This document shows positions 26,897 through 34,919 of a DNA stretch of 64,000 nucleotides, piece by piece. The stretch spans positions 4,780,501 to 4,844,500 of the forward strand of contig NZ_CP044543.1 of NCBI RefSeq assembly GCF_008932115.1. The letters run 5' to 3'. The stretch is from Bradyrhizobium betae (GTDB lineage Bacteria; Pseudomonadota; Alphaproteobacteria; Rhizobiales; Xanthobacteraceae). Position 1 is the first letter of the stretch. Each line of letters begins with the position of its first letter. Position numbers and translations under genes: made by a program. The notes beneath the pieces are model-generated. The model ran no database searches. It was not told the DNA's origin and saw only the letters and a program-made list of their open reading frames with translations.

Positions 26897-27039
26897 CCCT
26901 CGCCCCTTGTGGGAGAGGGCCGCGACCGCGGCAGACACAAGCTCACTTGGGTGAGGGGTGTCTCTCCACAGTTTCCCGTGCCGATAGAGACCCCTCATCC
27001 GGCGCTTCGCGCCACCTTCTCCCACAAGTGGAGAAGGAA
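26897..27039. repeat. Intergenic palindromic repeat element, 'CCCTCGCCCC...TTCTCCCACAAG' type
   Basis: About 140 bp made of two nested inverted pairs: an outer pair (CCTTGTGGGAGAGGG near 26904 and CCTTCTCCCACAAG near 27015) and an inner pair (GGTGAGGGGTGTCTC near 26950 and GAGACCCCTCATCC near 26987). The same plan recurs at 40553-40683. It fills the gap between convergent spoVR and the DUF1801 gene and may act as a processed hairpin or weak terminator. Confidence 0.7.
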
Positions 27040-27063
27040 GGCATTCGTGGCGCAACGGCTGTG

Positions 27064-27501
27064 CTATGCGGAGCGCTTCGCCGGCTTCTTCTTCGACGCG
27101 TTCAGCTCCACCGCTGCACGGATCAGCGCCTTCAACGCCTTCTCGTTGATCTTTTCGCCCTCGCGAATATCGATCGCACGCCGCACATTGCCGTCGAGGC
27201 TGGAATTGAACAGGCCGGACGGGTCATCCAGCGCCGCGCCCTTGGCGAACGTCATCTTCACCACGGCCTTGTAGGTCTCGCCGGTGCAGATGATCCCGTC
27301 GTGCTCCCAGACGGGAACGCCGCGCCACTTCCATTCCTCGGTGACATCAGGGTCGGCCTCCTTGATCAGGGCACGGATTCGCCCGAGCATCTCGCCGCGC
27401 CAGTCGCCGAGCTCCTTGATCCTGCCGTCGATCATCTTGGACGGCGAAGCACTGTCAGCTTTCGTCGCGCTGCTTGTCTTTGCCGTGACAGCTTTTTTCA
27501 T
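27064..27501 (-). CDS. DUF1801 domain protein
   Basis: 145 aa. The first 25 residues are a Lys/Ala/Ser-rich lead, followed by a DUF1801 (YdhG-like) domain with EWKWRGVPVWEHDG and GALDDPSGLFNSSLDG-like motifs (residues about 55-110) and a basic tail. Function unknown; the fold resembles frataxin/YjbR-type small domains. ATG 27501 is preferred over the longer reading, which runs through the two upstream genes. Last gene of the ArsR-SRPBCC-membrane protein-DUF1801 operon, 11 bp after the small membrane protein. SRPBCC and DUF1801 genes are frequently found behind such ArsR genes. Confidence 0.82.
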   Translation of the reverse strand: MKKAVTAKTSSATKADSASPSKMIDGRIKELGDWRGEMLGRIRALIKEADPDVTEEWKWRGVPVWEHDGIICTGETYKAVVKMTFAKGAALDDPSGLFNSSLDGNVRRAIDIREGEKINEKALKALIRAAVELNASKKKPAKRSA

Positions 27502-27512
27502 GGTCGCCTCGT

Positions 27513-27719
27513 TCACGCGTTGCTGCGTCGGCTGAGATGGGTCAGCGCGAACAGATATAGCCCGGTAATCAGCAGCGGGATCAGCGGCACAAGCGCGAGG
27601 AAGCCGATCCATGCGGCCTGGATCTGCTGAATCATGGCGACGATGTTGGCGATGACGGCGATCGTGAACGCGATCGACAGCCAGCGATGGATCTGCCGAA
27701 TCCGCATGTTCGAGTTCAT
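27513..27719 (-). CDS. Small two-helix membrane protein
   Basis: 68 aa. Two hydrophobic helices (about residues 13-32 and 36-57) separated by a QQIQAAW linker, with a basic C-terminal SRRSNA. ATG 27719 follows GGGAGG by 5 bases. No recognised family. It lies between the SRPBCC gene (41 bp gap) and the DUF1801 gene (11 bp), so it belongs to the ArsR operon. Confidence 0.72.
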   Translation of the reverse strand: MNSNMRIRQIHRWLSIAFTIAVIANIVAMIQQIQAAWIGFLALVPLIPLLITGLYLFALTHLSRRSNA

Positions 27720-27760
27720 TGGGACCTCCCTTGAGAATTGATCTGTGCTGGTGGCGTGGT

Positions 27761-28192
27761 TCACTCCACCCGCGCCAGCACCTCGTCCAGCTTGGCGAGA
27801 AACTGCTTCCAGCCGGCATGCGCGCCGCCATAGGCCTGCTTCTGTGTCGGGCTGAAGCCCGCCTGCTCGACGCGCAGGTGAGTGCCCGCGTCCGTCGGTG
27901 TGAGCGTGAAGGTCACCACGCTCTTCAGGTCGAACGCCGCATCCTCATGCGAGAAATTCCAGGTGTAGGCGAGCATGCGCTGCGGCTCGATGGCGAGCAC
28001 CTCGCAGTCCAGCACGCCGCCCCATTCGCCGCGAAGGTTGAAGCGGTGACCGACTGACGGCTTGAAGTCGTTCTTCATCAGCCATTCCTCGATCAGATGC
28101 GGCTGTGTCAGCGCGCGCCAGATCCGCTCCACTGGGGCGGCGAATTCGCGCTCGATCACCACGGAGCGCATCTCGGCTGCGGCTTCTGTCAT
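27761..28192 (-). CDS. SRPBCC (AHSA1-like) domain protein
   Basis: 143 aa single-domain protein of the START/Bet v1-like AHSA1 group: VIEREFAAPVERIWRALTQP at the N-terminus, TWNFSHEDAAF and a C-terminal GWKQFLAKLDEVL helix. The fold binds hydrophobic ligands; the substrate is unknown. ATG 28192 overlaps the ArsR stop as ATGA, so the two are co-translated. ArsR-AHSA1 pairs are very common in soil bacteria, suggesting that the regulator and the ligand-binding protein respond to the same compound (inference). Confidence 0.9.
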   Translation of the reverse strand: MTEAAAEMRSVVIEREFAAPVERIWRALTQPHLIEEWLMKNDFKPSVGHRFNLRGEWGGVLDCEVLAIEPQRMLAYTWNFSHEDAAFDLKSVVTFTLTPTDAGTHLRVEQAGFSPTQKQAYGGAHAGWKQFLAKLDEVLARVE

Positions 28193-28512
28193 TGGTCCAT
28201 CCTCTTGAGGAGATCGTCGAGCGCATCGAGCCGGTTCTGCCAGAACCCGGCCATCTGGCTGGTCCAGTCGATCAGCGGATTGAGCGCGCCGGGCTGCGCG
28301 CTGTAATGGGTTTGCCGTCCCGCGTGGCGGTCGCGGACGAGGCCGGCCTGCTTCAGCGCGCCGAGATGCTTCGACACCGCCGGCTGGGAAACGCCCGATC
28401 GCGCCGTCAGCGCCCCGACCGTCTGCTCCCCTTCGCGGCACAGCCGCTCGAAGATCGCCCGCCGGGTCGGGTCGGCGAGCGTTCGGAACAAAAGGTCGGG
28501 GGCGGCGGACAT
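28189..28512 (-). CDS. ArsR-family transcriptional regulator (SdpR-like)
   Basis: 107 aa winged-helix repressor, with LADPTRRAIFERL and a recognition helix in SGVSQPAVSKHLGALKQAGL (residues about 41-60). No CxC metal-binding motif of ArsR/SmtB is present, so it is of the non-metal type. First gene of its operon; the two palindromes at 28520-28564 immediately before its start probably are its own operators. Confidence 0.92.
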   Translation of the reverse strand: MSAAPDLLFRTLADPTRRAIFERLCREGEQTVGALTARSGVSQPAVSKHLGALKQAGLVRDRHAGRQTHYSAQPGALNPLIDWTSQMAGFWQNRLDALDDLLKRMDQ

Positions 28513-28519
28513 GTGGAAT

Positions 28520-28564
28520 CCATAACCAGTAAGTTATGGATCAATTCATAACCGTGTGGTTATG
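28520..28564. promoter_or_regulatory. Tandem palindromic operators upstream of the ArsR gene
   Basis: Two perfect inverted repeats: CCATAAC-N6-GTTATGG (28520-28539) and CATAACC-N4-GGTTATG (28547-28564), 26 bp between centres. Both share CATAAC/GTTATG half-sites and lie within 55 bp of the ArsR ATG, in a strongly AT-richer stretch. ArsR dimers bind such palindromes, so autorepression is the simplest reading. Confidence 0.7.
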
Positions 28565-28588
28565 AGTAAGTCAAGCGCGATATCTCTA

Positions 28589-28620
28589 CCGTCATTGCTT
28601 CGCTGCGCTCGCAATGACGG
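28589..28620. repeat. Short palindromic repeat (CGTCATTGC type)
   Basis: CCGTCATTGC/GCAATGACGG, 10-bp arms around a 12-base loop that itself contains TTCGCTGCGCTC. The same core occurs in the larger element at 46935-47015, so it belongs to a dispersed family. It lies between the ArsR operators and the DsrE gene. Confidence 0.7.
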
Positions 28621-28649
28621 AGAATGTGGCGCCGCCTTCGCGGCAAACC

Positions 28650-29099
28650 CTACGGCCGCAGATACAGATAGCCCTGCGACTGCAGCTCGGCCAAACGGAC
28701 CACGCCGCCTTTCTCCGCGCTGACGAAGCCGGGCAGCAGATCCGTCAGCGTGACGTTCTGCGCCTTCATCGTGTTGCCGCAGGCGGCGAGCTCGACACCG
28801 TCCCTGGAGAAATCGCCGACGCGCTTGCTGATATCGGGGTTGGCCTGTGCCCAGTGAAACGCCTTCAGCGCCGGCCCATGGATCACCAGCGCGATCGTCA
28901 CATGCTCGGGCCCGCCGACGCCGTCGATATGGTTCTGGATGTTGCCGAGCACGAAATTGACCTTCTCGGCGTCGCTGAGATGATAGACTACCCTGAGCTT
29001 GTTGCCAGCACCGGCCTCCGTTGCGGCCTGGGCGCGCGAGACGCCGAACGCCGCGCCGAAGGCAGACACGGCGCTCCACAGGATGTTTCGGCGGTTCAT
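28650..29099 (-). CDS. Exported DsrE/DsrF-like family protein
   Basis: 149 aa from ATG 29099 (GAGGAGA 5 bases upstream; a longer reading adds 13 unlikely residues). An N-terminal signal peptide begins MNRRNILW and ends near SRAQA (residue 25), so the mature protein should be periplasmic. The DsrE-like domain follows (RVVYHLSDAEKVNFVLGNI), with a conserved Cys in ELAACGNTMKAQNV. Exported members of the family are of unknown function; sulfur-trafficking DsrE proteins are cytoplasmic. It stands alone, divergent from the PH-like gene at 29368. The 268-bp gap between them shows no further gene. Confidence 0.82.
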   Translation of the reverse strand: MNRRNILWSAVSAFGAAFGVSRAQAATEAGAGNKLRVVYHLSDAEKVNFVLGNIQNHIDGVGGPEHVTIALVIHGPALKAFHWAQANPDISKRVGDFSRDGVELAACGNTMKAQNVTLTDLLPGFVSAEKGGVVRLAELQSQGYLYLRP

Positions 29100-29367
29100 G
29101 GCGATCTCCTCGACTAAGCCTGACTTCGCCGGAGACATATCATTTGTGGCGGAGCGCGGCGAGTTCCTCGCAGTCAGTCACCAGCGAGGCGCACTCGCTG
29201 ATTCCGGTGCGGTCGAGGCGGTTCGTCGCAAGCCGGGCGCCGCGCGTTCACGTGCGAATGCTTCGCACTCCCGTGGGGAGCCTCGCGCAAGGTTCCAGCC
29301 TTAACACCTTAGAAGGAGGGGCGTTCCTAAACCCCAGGTTGTTGCAAAAGACTGGTCGCGGTCGAAC

Positions 29368-29952
29368 ATGTCCGTAAGTCAGAACTTGCCCAACGTCACG
29401 ATTGGCTTTTCCCGGGGGCGGCTGCTGATGATTTTCGGCGCCTGCCTGCTGCTGACGCTGCTTTGTGCCGGGCTCGCCTTCACCTGGCAGGAAGGCAAGG
29501 GCGTCACCACGTTCGAGCTCGCCGCCTGCTATATCGGCGCGGTGTTCTTCGGCCTTGCCACCTGCAGGATGCTCTGGAGGTTGGCCACCGCCAGGGCGCC
29601 GGTGGTCTTCATCAGCCGTGTCGGCATTCGCGACACCAGGCTCGCCGACGAGACCATCGCCTGGAGCGCCGTGCGGAAGATACAGATCTGGGACCACCGC
29701 GCGCAGAAGTGCGTCGTGCTCAAAGTCGATCCCCTTGTCGCCAAACGATTCGCCGGGGGATTTCTGACGCGCGCCCTGATGAGCAAGGCGCTCGGCACCG
29801 ACGGCGTGGTCGTCAATGCCGGCGGCCTGACCATGGACGTCGGAACATTGCTCGAGATCTGCAAGCAATATTGGGGGGCCGGACGGCCGGCCCATTTTGA
29901 CGACGCCGTGCCGGAGCCTGAGGCCGAGCCCGAGCCCGAGCCTGTCAGCTAG
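29368..29952 (+). CDS. Membrane-anchored PH-like protein, STM3941-type (paralogue of 21129-21770)
   Basis: 194 aa. Two membrane helices (about residues 18-38 and 50-68), then a PH-like cytoplasmic region with VGIRDTRLADETIAWSAVRKI, and a low-complexity acidic/proline tail (EPEAEPEPEP). It is clearly related to the protein at 21129-21770, 8 kb away, in helix spacing and core motif. Function unknown. The ATG at 29368 has no obvious ribosome-binding site. Its stop is 23 bp from the convergent korB stop. Confidence 0.78.
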   Translation: MSVSQNLPNVTIGFSRGRLLMIFGACLLLTLLCAGLAFTWQEGKGVTTFELAACYIGAVFFGLATCRMLWRLATARAPVVFISRVGIRDTRLADETIAWSAVRKIQIWDHRAQKCVVLKVDPLVAKRFAGGFLTRALMSKALGTDGVVVNAGGLTMDVGTLLEICKQYWGAGRPAHFDDAVPEPEAEPEPEPVS

Positions 29953-29975
29953 AGTAGGACACGCCAGCCGCCATC

Positions 29976-31031
29976 TCAGCGCAGGCTGGCGTTGAACTTG
30001 TCCAGCGCCGCCGAGCCCGGGCACAGCCTATCCGCTTCCAGCGTGTTGAGCGGCGTCTCGACCGTGTTGAGATGGGTGTGCAGATCGTCCGCATCGGGAT
30101 CGACGTAGAGCAGGCCGGTGACGATCTGGCCCTTCGCGGCGTGCCTTGCGAGGAAGGTCTGGGCCCCCAGCCGGTCGTGCGGATCGTAGTCCGCGTCGAT
30201 CTTGCGCAGCGCGATCTTGCTGCCGTCATGCTGCTCGACCACCTGCACCGTGCCCGGCGCATAGTCGACCGCGATCGGATCGCGGCCGACCAGCACGTCG
30301 AGCCGGTTCACGGCATCGTTGTGCTCGCGGACGTAATCGAAACTCTTGGTCGAGCCGGCGTGGTTGTTGAAGGCGATGCAGGGGCTGATGACGTCGATGA
30401 AGGACGCGCCCTTGTGGCCGATCGCGGCCGCGATCAACGGCACCAGCTGGGTCTTGTCGCCGGAGAACGAGCGCGCGACGAAGGTGGCGCCCAGCTGCAG
30501 CGCGATCGCGACGAGGTCGATGGCGTTGTCGGTGTTGGTGACGCCCTTCTTGGACTTGGAGCCGCGGTCGGCGGTCGCCGAAAACTGGCCCTTGGTCAGT
30601 CCGTAGACGCCGTTGTTCTCGACGATATAGGTCATGTTGACGCCGCGCCGAATCGAATGCGCGAACTGGCCGAAGCCGATCGAGGCGGAATCGCCGTCGC
30701 CGGAAACGCCGAGATAGATCAAGTCGCGGTTGGCGAGGTTGGCGCCGGTCAACACGCTGGGCATGCGGCCGTGTACGGTGTTGAAGCCGTGCGAGTTGCC
30801 GAGGAAGTAGTCCGGCGTCTTCGACGAGCAGCCGATGCCGGAAATCTTCGCCACCCGGTGCGGCTCGATCGAGAGCTCGTAGCATGCCTCGATGATCGAG
30901 GCCGTGATCGAATCGTGGCCGCAGCCGGCGCACAGCGTCGAGATCTTGCCCTCGTAGTCGCGGTGGGTGTAGCCGAGCTCGTTCTTCTTGAGGCCCGGAT
31001 GATGGAATTTCGGCTTTGCAATGTAGGTCAT
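29976..31031 (-). CDS. korB: 2-oxoacid:ferredoxin oxidoreductase, beta subunit (KorB-like)
   Basis: 351 aa thiamine-diphosphate subunit. CAGCGH (Cys34, Cys37) and a third Cys at 68 in GIGCSSK are the usual [4Fe-4S] ligands of this class; the TPP motif is GVSGDGDSASIGFGQF with ENNGVYGLTKGQ. With KorA it oxidatively decarboxylates a 2-oxoacid, most likely 2-oxoglutarate, to the acyl-CoA while reducing ferredoxin. It overlaps the korA stop by 4 bp (ATGA). Pyruvate or branched-chain substrates cannot be excluded. Confidence 0.93.
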   Translation of the reverse strand: MTYIAKPKFHHPGLKKNELGYTHRDYEGKISTLCAGCGHDSITASIIEACYELSIEPHRVAKISGIGCSSKTPDYFLGNSHGFNTVHGRMPSVLTGANLANRDLIYLGVSGDGDSASIGFGQFAHSIRRGVNMTYIVENNGVYGLTKGQFSATADRGSKSKKGVTNTDNAIDLVAIALQLGATFVARSFSGDKTQLVPLIAAAIGHKGASFIDVISPCIAFNNHAGSTKSFDYVREHNDAVNRLDVLVGRDPIAVDYAPGTVQVVEQHDGSKIALRKIDADYDPHDRLGAQTFLARHAAKGQIVTGLLYVDPDADDLHTHLNTVETPLNTLEADRLCPGSAALDKFNASLR

Positions 31032-32875
31032 GACACGGCCTTGCGGAGCGGGGTCACCTTGAGGTGATCCTGGTGGTCGCCAATGGCTTTTGCGATGTAG
31101 CGGGCGGTGATCGGGGTGCCGTCGTAATGCACGATCGGCACGAGGCGGACGGGATCGATGCCGTTCTCGTTGACGATCAGCTGCCGCAACTGGCTGTCGC
31201 GATTCTGCTCGACCACATAGACGAAGTCGTGCTCGGCGAGGAAGCTCGCCACGCTCGAATGGAACGGGAAGGCGCGGATGCGCAGGCGGTCGAGCTGATG
31301 TCCGCGCGCTTCCAGCAGTCCGATCGCCTCGTCCATCGCCGGCGAGGTCGAGCCGAAATAGATCACGCCATATCTGGTCGGCCGTTCCGCGTTGGCTTGC
31401 AGCGGCCGTGGCACGAGATCCTGCGCGGTCTCGAACTTGCGGACGAGACGTTGCATGTTGTCGGCATAGACCGAGCCTTCCTCGGAGTAGCGCGCATAGC
31501 GATCACGCGAGGTGCCGCGGGTGAAATAGGAGCCCTTGGTCGGATGCGTGCCGGGATAGGTGCGGTAGGGGATGCCGTCGCCGTCGACGTCGAGATAGCG
31601 GCCGAAGTCGCGGCCTTGCTCCAGCATCTCCGCGGTCATCACCTTGCCGCGGTCATACTGCTTGGAATCGTCCCATTTCAGCGGACGGCAGAGCCGGTGG
31701 TTCATGCCGATGTCGAGGTCGAGCATCAGGAAGATCGTGGTCTGCAGCCGTTCGGCGAGATCGAAGGCGGCCGCCGCGAACTCGAAGGCTTCAGCCGGAT
31801 CTTCCGGAAACAGCAGCACATGCTTGGTGTCGCCGTGCGAGGCATAGGCGCAGGCGATGATGTCGCATTGCTGGGTGCGGGTCGGCATGCCCGTGGAGGG
31901 GCCGGCGCGCTGGATGTTCATGATCACCGCGGGGATCTCGGCGAAGTACGACAGGCCGATGAACTCGGTCATCAGCGAGATGCCCGGGCCGGAGGTCGCG
32001 GTGAAGGCGCGGGCGCCGTTCCAGGAGGCGCCAATGACGATACCGATGGAAGCCAGCTCGTCCTCGCCCTGCACGATCGCGTATTTCGCCTTGCCGGTCT
32101 CGGGATCGTGCCGGTACTTCTTGCAATGGGCGGTGAAGGCCTCCGCCACTGACGAGGACGGCGTGATCGGATACCAGGCGCACACCGTGGCGCCGCCATA
32201 GACGGCGCCGAGCGCAGCCGCGCTGTTGCCCTCGATGAAGATGCGGTCGCCGACCTTGTCGGACTTCTTGATGCGCAAGCCCAGCGGGCATTTCAAATTC
32301 TGCAGCGCCCAGTCGCGGCCGAGATGCAGCGCGTGGACGTTGGAGGAGAGCAGCTTCTCCTTGCCCTTGTACTGCTCGCCGATCAGCTGCTCGATCAGCT
32401 TCGGGTCCATGTCGAGCAGCGCACTGAGCGCGCCTAAATAGATGATGTTCTTGAACAGCTGGCGCTGGCGCGGATCGGTGTAGGTCGAGTTGGTGATCGC
32501 GGTGAGGGGCACGCCGATCACGGTGATGTCGTCGCGGAATTTGGTCGACGGCATCGGCTTGGTGGAATCGTAGAACAGATAGCCGCCGGGCTCGATGCCG
32601 GCGACGTCCTTGTCCCAGGTCTGCGGATTCATCGCCACCATCATGTCGACGCCGCCGCGGGCGCCGAGATGGCCGTCCTCCGTCACCCGGACCTCGTACC
32701 AGGTCGGCAGGCCCTGGATGTTGGAGGGGAAGATGTTGCGGGGGGAGACCGGCACACCATGGCGCAGGATCGCGCGCGCGAACATTTCGTTGGCGCTGGC
32801 CGAGCCCGAGCCGTTGACGTTGGCGAAACGGACGACGAAGTCGTTTACGCTGCTGAGCGGCTTTTTGTCGGACAT
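31028..32875 (-). CDS. korA: 2-oxoacid:ferredoxin oxidoreductase, alpha subunit (KorA-like, gamma-alpha fusion)
   Basis: 615 aa. The N-terminal about 190 residues are the gamma domain (GSGSASANEMFARAILRHG), followed by the pyrimidine-binding alpha domain (WYPITPSSSVAEAFTAHCKK, TSGPGISLMTEFIGLS) and a C-terminal domain II. This two-subunit KorAB layout is typical of aerobic actinobacteria and some alphaproteobacteria and supports an oxygen-tolerant 2-oxoglutarate oxidoreductase. ATG 32875 lies inside the 3' end of the upstream FAD gene (31-bp overlap), and longer readings run through that gene in the wrong frame. An incomplete SD (AGG) precedes it. Confidence 0.93.
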   Translation of the reverse strand: MSDKKPLSSVNDFVVRFANVNGSGSASANEMFARAILRHGVPVSPRNIFPSNIQGLPTWYEVRVTEDGHLGARGGVDMMVAMNPQTWDKDVAGIEPGGYLFYDSTKPMPSTKFRDDITVIGVPLTAITNSTYTDPRQRQLFKNIIYLGALSALLDMDPKLIEQLIGEQYKGKEKLLSSNVHALHLGRDWALQNLKCPLGLRIKKSDKVGDRIFIEGNSAAALGAVYGGATVCAWYPITPSSSVAEAFTAHCKKYRHDPETGKAKYAIVQGEDELASIGIVIGASWNGARAFTATSGPGISLMTEFIGLSYFAEIPAVIMNIQRAGPSTGMPTRTQQCDIIACAYASHGDTKHVLLFPEDPAEAFEFAAAAFDLAERLQTTIFLMLDLDIGMNHRLCRPLKWDDSKQYDRGKVMTAEMLEQGRDFGRYLDVDGDGIPYRTYPGTHPTKGSYFTRGTSRDRYARYSEEGSVYADNMQRLVRKFETAQDLVPRPLQANAERPTRYGVIYFGSTSPAMDEAIGLLEARGHQLDRLRIRAFPFHSSVASFLAEHDFVYVVEQNRDSQLRQLIVNENGIDPVRLVPIVHYDGTPITARYIAKAIGDHQDHLKVTPLRKAVS

Positions 32876-34644
32876 GTCGAACCTGCGTGAGTCATCTCGA
32901 TGAAATATTTCTGCATGTCCCAGGCACCGGTGGGACAACGCTCGGCGCACAGCCCGCAATGCAGGCAGACGTCCTCGTCCTTGACCATGACGCGCCCGGT
33001 CTTGAGGTCGCTGGACACGTAGAGGTCCTGGTCCGGATGCGGCGACGGCGCCTTCAGGCGATGGCGCAGATCGTCTTCTTCGCCGTTGCCGGTGAAGGTG
33101 ATGCAGTCCATCGGGCAGATGTCGGCGCAGGCATCGCACTCGATGCAGAGCGAAGTCGAGAACACGGTCTGGACGTCGCAGTTCAGGCAGCGCTCGGCCT
33201 CGCCGAGCGCGAGCTTGACGTCGTAGCCGAGCTCGACCTCGGTGCGGATGTCCTTCAGCGCGATCACCTTGTCGCGATGCGGCACCTTGAAGCGCTTGTC
33301 GTTGGAGATGTCGTTGTCATAGCTCCATTCGTGGATGCCCATCTTCTGCGAGGAGATTTGCACCTCCGGCAGCGGCCGCTCGGTGATGTCCTCGCCCGAG
33401 AGCAGTTTGTGGATCGACAGCGCGGCGTCATGGCCCTGCGCCACCGCCCAGATGATGTTCTTCGGCCCGAACGCGGCGTCGCCGCCGAAGAACACCTTTG
33501 GATTGGTCGAGACGAAGGTCTTCGGGTCGACCTTGGGCATGTGCCATTTGTCGAACTCGATGCCGCAATCCTGCTCGATCCAGGGGAAGGCATTCTCCTG
33601 GCCGACCGCGACCAGCACGTCGTCGCATGCGATGGTCTGGTCGGGCTCGCCCGAGGGAACGAGATTGCGGCGGCCCTTGGCATCGTATTCGGCCTTCACC
33701 TTCTGGAAGGTGATGCCGGTGAGCTTGCCATTGTCGTGCACGAAGGCGACGGGAACGAGGAAGTTGAGGATCGGAATGTCCTCGTGGAGTGCGTCTTCTT
33801 TCTCCCACGGCGAGGCCTTCATCTCTTCGAAGCCGGAGCGCACGATCACCTTGACGTCTTCGCCGCCGAGCCTGCGCGCGGTGCGGCAGCAATCCATCGC
33901 GGTGTTGCCGCCGCCGAGCACGATGACGCGCTTGCCGATCTTGTCGGTGTGGCCGAACGACACCGACGACAGCCAGTCGATGCCGATATGGATATTGGTA
34001 GCCGCTTCCTTGCGGCCCGGAATGTCGAGCTCGCGTCCACGCGGCGCGCCGGAGCCGACGAAGATCGCGTCATACTTCTCCGCGAGCAGCGCCTTCATGC
34101 TCTCGATGCGGTGACCTCCCTTGAAGTCGACGCCGAGACCCAGGATGTAGCCGGTCTCCTCGTCGATGACGGAGTTAGGCAGACGGAATTTCGGGATCTG
34201 CGTCCGCATCATGCCGCCAGCTTCGGGGTCGCCGTCGAACACCGTGCAGTGATAGCCGAGCGGCGCGAGATCGCGCGCCACCGTCAGCGAGGCCGGGCCA
34301 CCTCCGACGAAGGCGACGCGCTTGCCGTTTTTCGCGGAAGGGCGCGGCAGGCGCTGCGTGATGTCGTCCTTGAAATCAGCGGCGACGCGCTTGAGGCGAC
34401 AGATCGCGACCGGCGTCTCCTCGACGCGTCCGCGGCGGCACGCCGGCTCGCACGGACGATCGCAGGTGCGTCCCAGAATTCCGGGAAACACATTCGACTT
34501 CCAGTTGATCATGTAGGCGTCGCTGTAGCGGCCTTGCGCGATCAGTCGGATGTATTCGGGAACGGGAGTGTGCGCTGGACAGGCCCATTGGCAATCGACC
34601 ACTTTGTGAAAGTAGTCGGGGGCCGCGATATCGGTCGGTTTCAT
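32845..34644 (-). CDS. FAD-dependent oxidoreductase with C-terminal 2x[4Fe-4S] domain (GltD-like)
   Basis: 599 aa. The N-terminal part is the GltD-type Fe-S region (CQWACPAHTPVPEY and CDRPCEPACRRG), then two nucleotide-binding folds (VAFVGGGPASL near residue 110 and VIVLGGGNTAMDCCRTARR for NAD(P)H), and a bacterial ferredoxin-like C-terminus with CIECDACADICPMDC and CLHCGLCAERCPTG. It probably shuttles electrons between NAD(P)H and ferredoxin or KorAB. It is the first gene of the operon and overlaps korA by 31 bp. The 275-bp upstream gap carries an inverted repeat GCTCAAG/CTTGAGC at 34664-34693, possibly a leader structure. Confidence 0.9.
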   Translation of the reverse strand: MKPTDIAAPDYFHKVVDCQWACPAHTPVPEYIRLIAQGRYSDAYMINWKSNVFPGILGRTCDRPCEPACRRGRVEETPVAICRLKRVAADFKDDITQRLPRPSAKNGKRVAFVGGGPASLTVARDLAPLGYHCTVFDGDPEAGGMMRTQIPKFRLPNSVIDEETGYILGLGVDFKGGHRIESMKALLAEKYDAIFVGSGAPRGRELDIPGRKEAATNIHIGIDWLSSVSFGHTDKIGKRVIVLGGGNTAMDCCRTARRLGGEDVKVIVRSGFEEMKASPWEKEDALHEDIPILNFLVPVAFVHDNGKLTGITFQKVKAEYDAKGRRNLVPSGEPDQTIACDDVLVAVGQENAFPWIEQDCGIEFDKWHMPKVDPKTFVSTNPKVFFGGDAAFGPKNIIWAVAQGHDAALSIHKLLSGEDITERPLPEVQISSQKMGIHEWSYDNDISNDKRFKVPHRDKVIALKDIRTEVELGYDVKLALGEAERCLNCDVQTVFSTSLCIECDACADICPMDCITFTGNGEEDDLRHRLKAPSPHPDQDLYVSSDLKTGRVMVKDEDVCLHCGLCAERCPTGAWDMQKYFIEMTHAGSTCPTKSRSAA

Positions 34645-34882
34645 TCCTACCCTGTCCGCGCAGGCTCAAGGACCCCGCGGCCTTTTCTTGAGCTTGGCGA
34701 ACGCTAATGCGCGTCGATCTGGTTTCTGAATGGCGTCATTGGGTTAGCTTATTAGAACGGTTCCGAAGTACAACGGCAAATTTTCGCGATTGACCGCTTT
34801 CATGGGAGCTGCGCGTGCACAGCATTAACGTGCCGCGCGCGGTGATGCGGCGATGCAATATATTGCGCTGCGCACGTCGAAG

Positions 34883-34903
34883 GTCCCGTGCCCCGGACGG
34901 GAC
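34883..34903. terminator. Hairpin downstream of the 34920 gene, possible terminator
   Basis: GTCCCGT-N7-ACGGGAC, a 7-bp stem 17 bp beyond the stop codon of the minus-strand gene at 34920. No T-tract follows, so termination would be weak or Rho-assisted. Next to it, at 34855-34866, lies a perfect 12-bp palindrome GCAATATATTGC of unknown role. Confidence 0.35.
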
Positions 34904-34919
34904 ACGAGAGCAACGCGCG

